From CAZYTM01 sp964649725 (GTDB lineage: Bacteria > Desulfobacterota > Desulfuromonadia > Geobacterales > Geobacteraceae), in NCBI GenBank assembly GCA_964649725.1, contig CAZYTM010000001.1, positions 248,001-312,000 of the forward strand: 64,000 nucleotides of DNA, read 5' to 3'. The notes beneath the pieces are model-generated. The model worked only from the letters and a program-made list of their open reading frames with translations, had not been told where the DNA came from and ran no database searches. This document shows positions 9,258 to 18,080 of this stretch, piece after piece; position 1 is the stretch's first letter; every line of letters begins with the position of its first letter. Made by a program: the position numbers and the translations under genes.

Positions 9258-9616
9258 AGCAGCCCTCCGAGTTTTTCGTTTAGCTGGTCCGGAGTGAACG
9301 GCTTTTTGATACTGTCGCTGGCACCACTGTTGATCGCCTCCTTGAGGATATCTTCACCCCCCTCGGTGGTTATCATGACAATCGGTACACTATTACCATT
9401 GGCCCGCACCATCTTGATAAACTCCAGGCCATCCATGTTCGGCATGTTGATGTCAGAGAGGACCAGATTGACCTTGTTACTCCCCAGGGCGTTGAGCCCT
9501 TCGATACCATCACCAGCCTCGAAGATCTCGTCCACCGGTAGTCCTGCCTGCCGTAGCGACCGGGAAATGATCTTCCGCATCGTTGATGAATCATCGACTA
9601 TCAAAACATTGGGCAT
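9254..9616 (-). CDS. cheY: CheY-type single-domain response regulator
   Basis: This is a stand-alone receiver of 120 aa. The acidic pair is in VDDSSTMRK, the phosphoacceptor Asp in LVLSDINMPNMDG, the Thr in VMITTEGGE and the Lys in IKKPFTPDQL. No output domain is present, so it most likely binds FliM or another partner as a CheY. I chose ATG 9616 because AGGAGGAGA lies just upstream; a frame extending to 9694 has no such site. Its position next to cheX and the flagellar operon supports a chemotaxis role. Confidence 0.9.
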   Translation of the reverse strand: MPNVLIVDDSSTMRKIISRSLRQAGLPVDEIFEAGDGIEGLNALGSNKVNLVLSDINMPNMDGLEFIKMVRANGNSVPIVMITTEGGEDILKEAINSGASDSIKKPFTPDQLNEKLGGLL

Positions 9617-9747
9617 TATCCTCTCCTCCTTTAGCTGTCGGGATTCTTCCCGCTCCACTAGCGCACTTGATAGCGGCATCCTGAGCAGGCGCACATAACC
9701 CCACTGCCAACAAACCGACCAGTGTCAAAATCTTGAAATGCGCCCCA

Positions 9748-9984
9748 TCAAGCTGCTTTCAGCCTCCGCACCAGCCGTTCAATCTCATCGGTGGCATGTG
9801 CGGCACGATCCGCAAGCTGCGAGATCCCATCGACTTCGCTGCTGTAGGTTTCATTCAGGCGGTCGTTATCCAGGCTCCGGAGCGCCAGTTCAAGCGCCAG
9901 CAGATTTGCCTTTTCCACCGCTTCCTCGATGTTGCGGATGATATCACCTACCATGACCGGCCCGGTTTCCAATCTGGCTTTCAT
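9748..9984 (-). CDS. Stand-alone MCP signalling-tip mini-protein (78 aa)
   Basis: The 78 residues resemble only the hairpin tip of a methyl-accepting chemotaxis protein. EKANLLALELALRSLD corresponds to the QTNLLALNAAIEAAR segment, and SSEVDGISQLADRAAHATDEI to VADEVRKLAERTAEATKEI. There is no transmembrane segment, sensor, HAMP or methylation helix. The start is well supported: AGGAGG lies 4 nt before the ATG, and the ATG overlaps the stop of an upstream PAS-like fragment (ATGA). It may bind CheA/CheW as a soluble minimal receptor tip, or be a translated remnant of a decayed receptor. See the finding. Confidence 0.7.
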   Translation of the reverse strand: MKARLETGPVMVGDIIRNIEEAVEKANLLALELALRSLDNDRLNETYSSEVDGISQLADRAAHATDEIERLVRRLKAA

Positions 9985-10150
9985 ACAACCTCCTTAGCTT
10001 CAAGCAGCTTTCTGCTGCTTATATCCATATCTGCCCCGAGTATGCACGGACCATTCCCTGATGATAAGTCGAAATAAAATTTTCTCTTATGACTTCCAGC
10101 CGATGTAAGGATGTCATCGGTATCTTTAAAAAAAACTTTAGTCTCCCGGT
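9981..10150 (-). pseudogene. PAS-like (PAC motif) coding remnant without its own start
   Basis: Between the kinase stop and the MCP-tip ATG, one frame is open and reads VFFKDTDDILTS, then CILGADMDISSRKLLEAKEV. The second part looks like the end of a PAS/PAC unit (compare GILGxxRDITERKxAEE). The frame has no ATG before an internal MDISS and differs from the frame of the kinase upstream. Most likely it is the leftover of a former PAS-MCP gene. Alternatively it is chance; the stretch is short. Confidence 0.35.
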
Positions 10151-11229
10151 CATGATAAATTTTGCAGCGGCAGCAGAATGGTAAAACGACTCCCTTCACC
10201 CGCCTCACTCTCGACCCTGATGGTGCCGCCATGGGCTTCGACAATCGCCTTGCTGATAGTAAGCCCCAGCCCGCTCCCCTTAAAACCCTGCGCTTCAAGA
10301 CTGCGAAAATATTTTGCAAATATCTTGCTGAGATCCTTAGCCGGAATGCCGATGCCGGTGTCCTGGACAACCACTACTACATGTTCATCCCGCAGTTCGG
10401 CAGTTACCGCGACACTCCCCCGCCGCGGGGTAAACTTCACCGCATTCCCCAGCAGGTTGGCAAAGACCCTCGACAACTGCTTGCCGTCAACTTTGACAAG
10501 CGGGATCCCCTCATCAATATAATAGGTAAGGTTTACCCCCTGCTGCAGTGACTCGGTCGCAATATCGGCACAAGAACTGCGGATAAGCGCCTTGATGTCA
10601 CAATACTCCTTGCTGATCTGCAAGAGTCCCACTTCAAGACGATAGGTATCCAAGACATCTTCGATCATGCCGAGCAGTCTCTGGGCGCTCCGGTCCATTT
10701 CTGCCAGAGAGAGCTGCAGAGCTGCCGGAGAGATCTTGTCCCCCTCTCCGCGAAGATTCTGCAGATATCCCATCAGCACCGTTAATGGTGACTTGAGGTC
10801 GTGAGTCATCATCGCCACGAACTCCTCACGCTGCCGCCGTTCCCGCTTTTCCTCGGTAATATCGATGAGCTCGGTGACTTCCCCGACAAATACTCCGGCA
10901 GCATTGTGCAATGCCGTCCGGCGAACCGTCACCACCTGACCATTGACGCTCATTTCGACAGTAATATCATGACAGTTCTCGCTCAGCACCTTATCTATAG
11001 CTGTTCGCAAGGGGACCATGTCCGCAGTCTTGCCGATTACATCGACACTGCGGATCTCCAGCAACTCTTCAGCCCGGCGGTTGACACCCTGGATCACCCC
11101 CTGCGCATCTAAGAGAATAATCCCGGTAGCAATCGAGTCGATGAGCAGTTCCGCAGCGCTGAACTGCTCATGGCATTTTGCAACCGACTCAAAACCGCTG
11201 CTGGCAATTACAAGTTTCCTCTTTTCCAT
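10150..11229 (-). CDS. Soluble PAS-domain sensor histidine kinase
   Basis: The 359-aa product has no membrane segment. A PAS domain (about 25-120; IATGIILLDAQGVIQGVN) precedes a HisKA dimerisation domain with the phosphorylatable His in VAMMTHDLKSPL. The HATPase domain follows: N box LLGNAVKF, DTGIGIP, GSGLGLTISKAIVEAHGG. No response regulator lies directly beside it; the CheY about 0.5 kb downstream is the nearest receiver and a possible partner. The start has no clear ribosome-binding site; a TATAGT lies 5 nt before the ATG, so a leaderless transcript is possible. Likely function: cytoplasmic redox or ligand sensing. Confidence 0.85.
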   Translation of the reverse strand: MEKRKLVIASSGFESVAKCHEQFSAAELLIDSIATGIILLDAQGVIQGVNRRAEELLEIRSVDVIGKTADMVPLRTAIDKVLSENCHDITVEMSVNGQVVTVRRTALHNAAGVFVGEVTELIDITEEKRERRQREEFVAMMTHDLKSPLTVLMGYLQNLRGEGDKISPAALQLSLAEMDRSAQRLLGMIEDVLDTYRLEVGLLQISKEYCDIKALIRSSCADIATESLQQGVNLTYYIDEGIPLVKVDGKQLSRVFANLLGNAVKFTPRRGSVAVTAELRDEHVVVVVQDTGIGIPAKDLSKIFAKYFRSLEAQGFKGSGLGLTISKAIVEAHGGTIRVESEAGEGSRFTILLPLQNLS

Positions 11230-11269
11230 TGTTCACTATATCGGTCGGTTGAGAGTAAACTTTAACCTG

Positions 11270-11301
11270 CAAAAGAGCTGCAGCAGTGCCAACAGCTTTT
11301 G
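11270..11301 (-). repeat. Hairpin downstream of the arsR operon
   Basis: CAAAAGAGCTG (11270-11280) and CAGCTTTTG (11293-11301) pair with one bulge. It lies between the arsR stop and the next kinase ATG. There is no long T run, so termination would be weak or Rho-assisted. Confidence 0.4.
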
Positions 11302-11409
11302 CCATACTGATTTTTCTTCAACGATCAAAACCAGTTGGCTGATATCTCTAAATATCTATCTATTTTGCAGGAAATTATTTTTGTCAGGAGTGCAGAGAAC
11401 TTCTGCATG

Positions 11410-11676
11410 TTAATCGAGGAGTATTTTGACAAGCTCTGCCAACATCTTGCTGCGAAGCGCATAACGGACCCTGTTCCCGTCCCGCTGCGCCGCCAGGATG
11501 CCGTTCTCCTTCATCACCTTGAGATGCTGCGACACTACTGCCTGGGGCAACTCCAGACACTCCCAGATATCCTTCACACAGGCAGAGCCGCCGGCAAGGC
11601 CGGCCAGAATCCTGAGTCGCACCGGGTGGCCAAGTGTCCTGAGCAGTAAAGCCTTTTTCTGTAAGTCATTTGCCAT
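11410..11676 (-). CDS. ArsR-family transcriptional repressor
   Basis: This is a winged-helix repressor of about 88 aa. LLRTLGHPVRLRILAGL and LELPQAVVSQHLKVMKENGIL (recognition helix) are typical. Two cysteines, C33 and C40 in ACVKDIWEC, flank helix 3 where several ArsR members bind metals or sense sulfane sulfur or thiols; the C-terminal Cys of BigR/SqrR types is absent. It is the last gene of a minus-strand run with an exported rhodanese and a YgaP-type membrane protein, comparable to E. coli ygaV-ygaP. ATG 11676 is chosen; GTG or TTG starts slightly upstream (AAGGA nearby) are possible. Confidence 0.85.
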   Translation of the reverse strand: MANDLQKKALLLRTLGHPVRLRILAGLAGGSACVKDIWECLELPQAVVSQHLKVMKENGILAAQRDGNRVRYALRSKMLAELVKILLD

Positions 11677-11750
11677 GCTCACCAACCATTCCTTCTTTTG
11701 CTGATTTGGTAATAAATAGAGCACTACAGATTTGCAGAGAGATCACCCGC

Positions 11751-12125
11751 CTAACGAGAAACAGGGAAGCCGTTGCGGTACCATCCCATTATCCCGTCCT
11801 GCATATTGAATATCTCCTTAAATCCCTTACCTGAAAGCAAGCCTGCGGCGGCATTGGAACGACTGCCAACCGCGCAATAGACCAGCACCGGCCTGTTCCT
11901 CGGCACCTCGTTGACCCGCCTTTCCAGTTCGTTGATCGGGATCAGCACCCCCCCCTGGATATGCCCCTGCCGGTACTCATCCGGAGTCCTGACATCCAAG
12001 AGGAAAACGGCACTGTTTTTCGCCAACAGCTCCTTAGCCTCCCTCGAGCCGATATTCTTGTACCCCGCCGCCGACAGCTCGGCACTCATTAAGAGCAACA
12101 ACAGCAGCAGCAAAAATTTCTTCAT
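11751..12125 (-). CDS. Exported single-domain rhodanese
   Basis: This is a periplasmic sulfurtransferase-like protein of about 124 aa. A signal peptide covers about 1-20 (MKKFLLLLLLLLMSAELSAA). A rhodanese domain follows, with FLLDVRTPDEYRQGHIQGG and the active-site loop YCAVGSRSNAA holding the catalytic Cys. ATG 12125 has GGGAG about 9 nt upstream; the GTG three codons earlier overlaps that site. With the adjacent DUF2892 membrane protein it supplies the two parts that form one protein in E. coli YgaP. Its natural sulfur donor cannot be read from sequence. Confidence 0.9.
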   Translation of the reverse strand: MKKFLLLLLLLLMSAELSAAGYKNIGSREAKELLAKNSAVFLLDVRTPDEYRQGHIQGGVLIPINELERRVNEVPRNRPVLVYCAVGSRSNAAAGLLSGKGFKEIFNMQDGIMGWYRNGFPVSR

Positions 12126-12159
12126 TTTAGGCACTCCCTGGTCATTATTCTATCTCGAT

Positions 12160-12993
12160 CTAAGCCTCTAATGTATATCCTACCATTGCCAACTGGAACT
12201 CCTGTGGCAACTCCCGCGACATCCTCGCCGAGGCGGCAAACCCGGTACAGTGGCTGACTGCCATTTTTTTGACAGCCAGCCGACGGAGAGCAGCGATGGT
12301 CTGCTCCAGCTGTTCCTGACTGCAGAAACCTAGATGGGTCCCGCCGATGACCGCATATATGTCGCGCCTGCCGCTCTGGTAGGCAAGATGCTCCAAAGTG
12401 TTGACCAGCCCGGCATGACAGCAACCGAGCAACACCACAAGCCCCCTTTCGGTGGCGATGACCAGCGACTGGTCGTCACTGCAACGGTCCAGATGCTGCC
12501 CGGTGCAGTCCTGGTAAATCCCCTGGTCACCCTTTTCAAAATCGGTCACCCGCGGGATCTCGCCAGTCAGAAAGATGTCCGGGGCGATCTCCCGAAATCC
12601 GGTTGCCAGGTTGAAGCTCCCCCCTGCCGCTTCCAGGGTCTGGCGTTCGTGGGGGATACCGATAGGGTGACATTCGCCGGTATCCTTGACCCGATAACGG
12701 GGGGTGAAGATGCCGGGGTGGGCAAAGAGCTCCTTTGCTCCGCACTGCTTGAGCAGGGGGAGAAGTCCACCGGTATGGTCGTAATGGCCGTGGGAGATGG
12801 CTACCTGGGTAACCTGCGCCAGCTCCTTCCCCATCCGCTGGGCATTGTGCAGAAGAGTCCCCCCCTGCCCGGTATCGAACAGGAGCTTTCCCTGTGCATG
12901 CTCCACCAGAGCGGCAAAACCATGTTCCCCCAGGCTACCGGTCATCGGCCCGACACTGTTGTCACATAAGATGGTAATGCGGCAACTGGTCAT
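12160..12993 (-). CDS. Metallo-beta-lactamase-fold hydrolase
   Basis: The 277-aa product is a member of the MBL superfamily. The metal-binding motif HxHxDH is present (ISHGHYDHTGG), with a later Cys/His region (LVVLLGCCHAGLVNTL) and AVIGGTHLG. The pattern resembles the subgroup annotated as dihydropterin/ribofuranosylaminobenzene phosphate synthase-related, not glyoxalase II or the ETHE1 persulfide dioxygenase. The ATG overlaps the DUF2892 stop by 4 nt. The substrate is unknown; a link to sulfur or redox stress is inferred only from the operon. Confidence 0.8.
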   Translation of the reverse strand: MTSCRITILCDNSVGPMTGSLGEHGFAALVEHAQGKLLFDTGQGGTLLHNAQRMGKELAQVTQVAISHGHYDHTGGLLPLLKQCGAKELFAHPGIFTPRYRVKDTGECHPIGIPHERQTLEAAGGSFNLATGFREIAPDIFLTGEIPRVTDFEKGDQGIYQDCTGQHLDRCSDDQSLVIATERGLVVLLGCCHAGLVNTLEHLAYQSGRRDIYAVIGGTHLGFCSQEQLEQTIAALRRLAVKKMAVSHCTGFAASARMSRELPQEFQLAMVGYTLEA

Positions 12994-13202
12994 TTATCAC
13001 AACACTCCTTCGGAAACATCGGCACCCCGAACTTCTTCAGGATATTGAAGAGTGGACAGAACTGGGTAAAGCCGGACTGGAACAGGTTCGCCCCGACAAA
13101 GGCGGTGAACCAGAGCCAGTTGGGACTGTGATAATGGGCCAGGAGGAGCGAAACCAGGACAAAAGACCCGGCGATGATGCGGACAACTCTTTCGATATAC
13201 AT
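12990..13202 (-). CDS. DUF2892 / YgaP-like inner membrane protein
   Basis: The 70-aa product has two hydrophobic segments (about 8-22 and 28-43) and the DUF2892 pattern: YIERVVRIIAGSFVL, then GANLFQSGFTQFCPL. In E. coli YgaP this domain anchors a rhodanese to the membrane; here it is a separate gene two positions upstream of the rhodanese. Cysteines in FCPL and ECCDK near the C-terminus are conserved in many members. Confidence 0.85.
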   Translation of the reverse strand: MYIERVVRIIAGSFVLVSLLLAHYHSPNWLWFTAFVGANLFQSGFTQFCPLFNILKKFGVPMFPKECCDK

Positions 13203-13244
13203 GTCATTCCCCTTTTGCTGCCAAAGACGATCAGCTCGGCAGCT

Positions 13245-13673
13245 CTACTTGTTTAGTAACCAGGCGACCTTGGCGGCAACATTGCCGGTCAGTTCGGCGC
13301 AGATCCCCTTGTGGTTTGCAAGCACCACCTTGCAACAGGTAGCACCGTATTCCTCCTTGAACCATTTGTGCAGTTCATGGGTCAATCTCTTCACCCTTTT
13401 CTTCTCATCCGGCAATACCAGGCCGAGGGCCATTGTCCCCCCCACCACGGCACCGCAGATACAGCCGGAGCCTGAACCGCCGCCAAAGCCGCTGGCCGCC
13501 TGCACCACCTCTGCCGGTAGCTCGGGGCGGAACTGGTTCCTTATCGCCATCACGACCGCTTCGGCACAGTGCATCTTGCCGGAACGGTAGAACCCCTCAG
13601 CCGCAGTAGCGACCTGTTCTGCCACCCCCTGGCCGGAATTATTAACTTCTTTATCCTTTTTCCAGAACATCAT
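13245..13673 (-). CDS. C_GCAxxG_C_C family redox protein
   Basis: The 142-aa cytoplasmic protein has the family's Cys pattern: HCAEAVV, then GSGCICGAVVGG, then TCCKVV and GICAEL. The family is widespread in anaerobes, often beside electron-transfer or metal genes, and its exact role is not established. It lies 27 nt after the RND pump gene and belongs to the same transcription run. A weak hydrophilic N-terminal extension (about 1-20) precedes the domain. Confidence 0.85.
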   Translation of the reverse strand: MMFWKKDKEVNNSGQGVAEQVATAAEGFYRSGKMHCAEAVVMAIRNQFRPELPAEVVQAASGFGGGSGSGCICGAVVGGTMALGLVLPDEKKRVKRLTHELHKWFKEEYGATCCKVVLANHKGICAELTGNVAAKVAWLLNK

Positions 13674-13700
13674 TACTCCCTGTCTATATTTTAACGTGAA

Positions 13701-16700
13701 TCATGGTTCCCCTGCAAGCATCACCGGTGGCTGCGCTCCCTTTGCCGCAGCATGCCTCTCTTTCCACCCCTGCACCATAAAATACAAAATCGGGATAGTG
13801 ATACGCGACAGCGCTGTGGAGGCTATCTCGCCGCACATCATCGCCAGCGCCAGCCCCTGGAAGATCGGGTCGAAGACGATGACGAAACTCCCCACTACCA
13901 CTGCTGCAGCGGTCAGCAACATCGGTCGGAAACGGACTGCACCTGCCTCGATGATCGCCTCGTCCAGCGGCAGCCCTTCGCGCCGCTTCATCTCGGCGAA
14001 GTCGATAAGAATAATAGAGTTACGGACAATGATCCCGGCCAGGGCGATGAAACCGATCATGCTGGTGGCAGTGAAGAATGCCCCCATCAGAGCATGTCCG
14101 GGGAGGATGCCGATCAGGGTGAGCGGTATCGGCGCCATGATCACCAGCGGTGTGGTGAAGTCGCGGAACCAGGCTACCACCAGGATATAGATCAGCACCA
14201 TCACCGCAGCAAAGGCGATCCCCAGGTCGCGGAAGACCTCATAGGTGATGTGCCACTCACCATCCCACTTCAGCCCAGGTCGCTCCTCGCTCCATGGCTG
14301 GCGCGAGGCGAGCTGTTCGATCCGGTATCCACCCGGCAGCTCTATCTTGGCGATCTCCTTTTGCAACTTGAGGATGGCATAGACCGGCGCTTCTACAACC
14401 CCGGCCACATCGGCGGTTACATAGATGACGCTCTTCAGGTTCTTCCGGTAGAGCGACTTATCCTCATCCCCTTGACTGACCCTGACCAGTTCGGAGAGGG
14501 GGACATTCCCCCTGGCACCCGGAAGATAGATGGATGACAGCCCGGCCACGGAACTCCTTTGCGCCACCGGCAGACGGAGGTTGATCATCACCGGCTCCTT
14601 CTCCTTCGGCAGATGCAGCAGCCCGGCATTCTCACCGTTCAGGGCGAGGCGGAGCGTCCTGGCCACCTCGTCGGTAGCAATCCCGGCCAGGGCCGCCTTC
14701 TCCTTGTCGACCGCAAAACTGTACTTGCGCTGATCATCCTCCCGGTACCAGTCGACATCAACCACCCCGGCGGTCTTGTGGAAAATATCCTTCACCTGGC
14801 TGGCTATGGCAGCCCGGCTTGCATCGTCCGGACCATAGACCTCGGCAACCAGAGTGGAGAGTACCGGCGGTCCCGGAGGGATCTCGGCAATTTTCAGCCT
14901 TGCCCCGTAGCGGTCGGCGACCTTCTTCAGCATCGGTCTAAGCCGCTTGGCCAGGTCATGGGACTGGTCCTTGCGCTTCTCCCTGGGGAGGAGATTCACC
15001 TGTATGTCGGCCAGATTCGTCCCCTTGCGCAGGTAGTAGTGGCGAACCAGACCGTTGAAGTTGAAAGGCGCACTGATGCCGACATAACTCTGGTAATCGG
15101 TAACCTCAGGTACGCTGCGGAGCTGCTCGGCAAGTTCCGCAGTGAGACGGGCGGTCTCTTCCAGTGTTGTCCCGTCCGGGGCGTCGATGATTACCTGCAG
15201 TTCGTTCTTGTTGTCAAAGGGGAGCATCTTCACTGTTACCAGTTTGAACCAGACCAGCGAACAGGAGAGGAGGAGGAGCACCACCACGCCGGCCAGAAAA
15301 CTGTTACGAATCCTCTTTTTATGCAGCAGCGCCCCCATCACCCGGCGGTAGAAGCGGGTCAGTTTCGACTCTTCCGCCACGATAGTACTGTCGGCATGTG
15401 ATTCACCCTTCATGAAGCGATAGGCATAATAGGGGGTGACGATGAAGGCGATGAGGAGCGAAAAGAGCATCGCCATACTTGCACCGACCGGGATCGGCCG
15501 CATATACGGCCCCATCAGGCCGCCGACAAACCCCATCGGCAGGATCGAGGCGATAACCGCAAAGGTGGCGAGCACGGTCGGATTGCCGATCTCGTCCACC
15601 GCCCGGATAGCCGCCTCCAGCGGCTTGAAACGGGTTGTGGTGAAGTAGCGGTGGATGTTCTCCACCACCACGATGGCATCATCCACCAGGATGCCGATGG
15701 AGAAGATCAGGGCAAAGAGGGTGATCCGGTTCAGTGTATAGCCGATCATATTGAAGATCAGCATGGTGAGCGCCAGGGTGACCGGTATGGCGATGGCAGC
15801 TACTGCTCCGGCCCGCCACCCCATGAAGACGGCTATCAGGATAGTGACCGAGATAGCGGCCAGAAACATATGGAAGAGGAGTTCGTTGTTCTTCTCCCTG
15901 GCAGTCTCACCGTAATTGCGGGTGACACTCACCTGGACATCGGCCGGAATAAGCTTACCCTTGAGCGATTCGAGCCGCTGCAGCAGGTCCTCTGCCACCC
16001 AGGTGGCATTGGCCCCTTTCCGTTTCGCTACCGAGATGGTGACGGCCGGATAGTTTGCCCATTTCGCCGGCGCACCCTTGCCGGCAGAAGCCGCTCCTGG
16101 ACCAAGGCCGTAAAAGACATAGTTCTGCGGTTCCTCCGGGCCATCGCTTAAGCTGGCTACGTCCGCCAGGTAGATTGGCCGGCCGTTGGCCACCCCGACC
16201 ACCAGCCGCCGTACCGCATCCAGATCACCAAGGAGCTGTCCCGCCTCAACCAGATATTGCCGGTTGCCGGCTGCCATACTACCGCTCTGCAATGCGGCAT
16301 TACTCTTCTGCAGCGCTCCCAGTACCTGTATCGGGGAGAGTTGACGGGCGGCCAGGCTCGCGGCATTCAGCTCCACCCTCACCTGGCGGGTCAAACCCCC
16401 TTTCAGTTCGGTCTCGGCTACATCAGGACTCTTCTTCAACTCGTCGCAGACCTCCCTGGCAAGGCGACGAAGCATATGATGGTCATAGCGGTCAGACCAG
16501 AAGGCAAGGGCCAGGATCGGCACATCATCGATAGACTTCGGTACCACCAGCGGTTCGCCGGCCCCGGGGGGGAGGAGGTTGCGATTACTCATCACCTGGT
16601 TATAAAGCTTGACCAGTGATGCCTCCATATTCTGCCCGACCAGAAAGCGGACCGTCACCAGCCCCAGACCGGGGCGACTCATCGAATAGACGTACTCCAC

Positions 16701-16946
16701 CCCCTTGATCTCCCACATCTTCCCTTCAAACGGCTTGACCACCCGCTCTTCCACCTCTTTCGGTGTGGCACCGGGGAGGGGTAGATAGATGTCGATCATC
16801 GGCACCTGGATCTGCGGCTCCTCCTCCCTGGGGGTCATCAGTACGGCATAGAGACCCAGCAGCAGGGAGGCGACAACGATCAACGGAGTCAGCTTCGAGT
16901 CGATAAAGGCGCGGGCGATCCTGCCGGCAAAACCGAGGTTATTCAT
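13701..16946 (-). CDS. RND-family efflux pump (AcrB/MdtB-like inner membrane subunit)
   Basis: The 1081-aa product has full RND length with the first membrane helix near 20-38, two large periplasmic loops, and the TM4 proton-relay pair in GILVDDAIVVVENIH (near residue 422). GMPGATP-like LPLPGATPKEVEERVVKPFE is present near the start. A second half follows with LIDFAEMKRREG and KWDGEWHITYEVF. Sequence style is closer to hydrophobe/amphiphile (HAE1) pumps than to heavy-metal CusA types, since no methionine cluster was noticed. It lies 18 nt after the adaptor gene, giving OMF-MFP-RND order. Confidence 0.93.
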   Translation of the reverse strand: MNNLGFAGRIARAFIDSKLTPLIVVASLLLGLYAVLMTPREEEPQIQVPMIDIYLPLPGATPKEVEERVVKPFEGKMWEIKGVEYVYSMSRPGLGLVTVRFLVGQNMEASLVKLYNQVMSNRNLLPPGAGEPLVVPKSIDDVPILALAFWSDRYDHHMLRRLAREVCDELKKSPDVAETELKGGLTRQVRVELNAASLAARQLSPIQVLGALQKSNAALQSGSMAAGNRQYLVEAGQLLGDLDAVRRLVVGVANGRPIYLADVASLSDGPEEPQNYVFYGLGPGAASAGKGAPAKWANYPAVTISVAKRKGANATWVAEDLLQRLESLKGKLIPADVQVSVTRNYGETAREKNNELLFHMFLAAISVTILIAVFMGWRAGAVAAIAIPVTLALTMLIFNMIGYTLNRITLFALIFSIGILVDDAIVVVENIHRYFTTTRFKPLEAAIRAVDEIGNPTVLATFAVIASILPMGFVGGLMGPYMRPIPVGASMAMLFSLLIAFIVTPYYAYRFMKGESHADSTIVAEESKLTRFYRRVMGALLHKKRIRNSFLAGVVVLLLLSCSLVWFKLVTVKMLPFDNKNELQVIIDAPDGTTLEETARLTAELAEQLRSVPEVTDYQSYVGISAPFNFNGLVRHYYLRKGTNLADIQVNLLPREKRKDQSHDLAKRLRPMLKKVADRYGARLKIAEIPPGPPVLSTLVAEVYGPDDASRAAIASQVKDIFHKTAGVVDVDWYREDDQRKYSFAVDKEKAALAGIATDEVARTLRLALNGENAGLLHLPKEKEPVMINLRLPVAQRSSVAGLSSIYLPGARGNVPLSELVRVSQGDEDKSLYRKNLKSVIYVTADVAGVVEAPVYAILKLQKEIAKIELPGGYRIEQLASRQPWSEERPGLKWDGEWHITYEVFRDLGIAFAAVMVLIYILVVAWFRDFTTPLVIMAPIPLTLIGILPGHALMGAFFTATSMIGFIALAGIIVRNSIILIDFAEMKRREGLPLDEAIIEAGAVRFRPMLLTAAAVVVGSFVIVFDPIFQGLALAMMCGEIASTALSRITIPILYFMVQGWKERHAAAKGAQPPVMLAGEP

Positions 16947-16964
16947 GTATTTCTCCGAGTTAGA

Positions 16965-18080
16965 TTACTCAATCCGGGCGCCTTCTACGACCTTATCCAG
17001 ACCGACGGTCACCACTGACTCGCCGCTGCTCAGACCGGCCAGGATCTCCACCTTGCCGTTCGTCTCCTTCCCTGTCTTAACCAGTCGTAATCTGGCTGAC
17101 CGCTCCTTGTCCACTACCCAGACCGAGGTAAGGGCGCCCCGCTCGACAATGGCCCCTTTCGGAACCAGCAGTCCGGTCCGGCTACCTACCGGGAAGAGGG
17201 CCCGCCCGTAAGTCCCGGAGCGCAGCCCCTTGGCGGTAATATCGATCTTGACGAGAAAGGTACGACTGGCCGGGTCTGCTGTCGGCACCACCTCCACCAC
17301 GCGACCCTGAAGTTCACCGGTTACTCCGTCCACTACCACTGTCACTCTGTCAGCCGGACGCACCTTGCCCAGCATCGATTCCGCTACAGCCGCCTCCAGC
17401 CGGTAATTACCCTCTTCTTCTACTGTCAGCAAAGGACTGCCGGGGAAGACCGTCATCCCCTGATCGACCGATTTGCTTGTAACAATCCCGCTCAGTGGGG
17501 CGGTTATCCGGCTGTAGCCAGAGGTCGCGCCTGCCGCCTTGGCGACCTCTACAGCCTGCTGCAACCTTGCTTCTGCCCGTGCCAACCCCTGGGTCCCGAC
17601 CTCCTGCTCGCTCCGGCGGCTGTCTAACTCCTGCCTGGTGACAGCCTGTTCCTGGAAGAGCTTCTGGTATCGCTCCAAGGTGACATCGCTCAGCTGTTTG
17701 CGTGAGCGGGCCTCCTCCACACCGCGGCGGGCCTCCTCTACGCCCGCCTGCGCTCCGGCCGCACCTGACGTACTCTCAACCGCATCCAGGGTGATCAGCA
17801 ACTTCCCCTTGCCGACCCGTTCCCCTTCACGGACATGGATAGCCTTGACAGTTCCTGGGATGCGTGCAGCAATCAGCGACGCATTCCGGGCCCGCACCGT
17901 ACCCACAGCTTCCAGATGATCCTGCAGCTGCTCAGCGGCAAGCAACTGGAGCGTAACCCCCTTGACGACTATCCCTTCTCCCTTCCCCTTTTCCTCTTTG
18001 GCAGTACCGCTGCAGCCGGGGATAGTCAGGAGCAGGGCGATCAGCAGTAGGCCGAGTCGCTCTGCCGAATAATTTGTCAT
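16965..18080 (-). CDS. RND efflux periplasmic adaptor lipoprotein
   Basis: The 371-aa membrane-fusion protein has a lipoprotein signal; the lipobox LTIPGC places the modified Cys at 23. It has the barrel-sandwich hybrid halves (GTVKAIHVREGERVGKGKLL and TAPLSGIVTSKSVDQGMTV) around a helical hairpin rich in Gln, Arg and Glu (about 115-200). A beta-barrel follows (GRVVEVVPTADPASRTFLV). It connects the pump to the outer-membrane channel. The start overlaps the OMF stop by 4 nt. Confidence 0.92.
   Translation of the reverse strand: MTNYSAERLGLLLIALLLTIPGCSGTAKEEKGKGEGIVVKGVTLQLLAAEQLQDHLEAVGTVRARNASLIAARIPGTVKAIHVREGERVGKGKLLITLDAVESTSGAAGAQAGVEEARRGVEEARSRKQLSDVTLERYQKLFQEQAVTRQELDSRRSEQEVGTQGLARAEARLQQAVEVAKAAGATSGYSRITAPLSGIVTSKSVDQGMTVFPGSPLLTVEEEGNYRLEAAVAESMLGKVRPADRVTVVVDGVTGELQGRVVEVVPTADPASRTFLVKIDITAKGLRSGTYGRALFPVGSRTGLLVPKGAIVERGALTSVWVVDKERSARLRLVKTGKETNGKVEILAGLSSGESVVTVGLDKVVEGARIE

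Noticed and set aside
12160..12993. Persulfide dioxygenase (ETHE1) assignment for the MBL-fold protein
   Set aside because: The metal motif fits the superfamily, but the rest resembles another subgroup; ETHE1-specific features were not seen.
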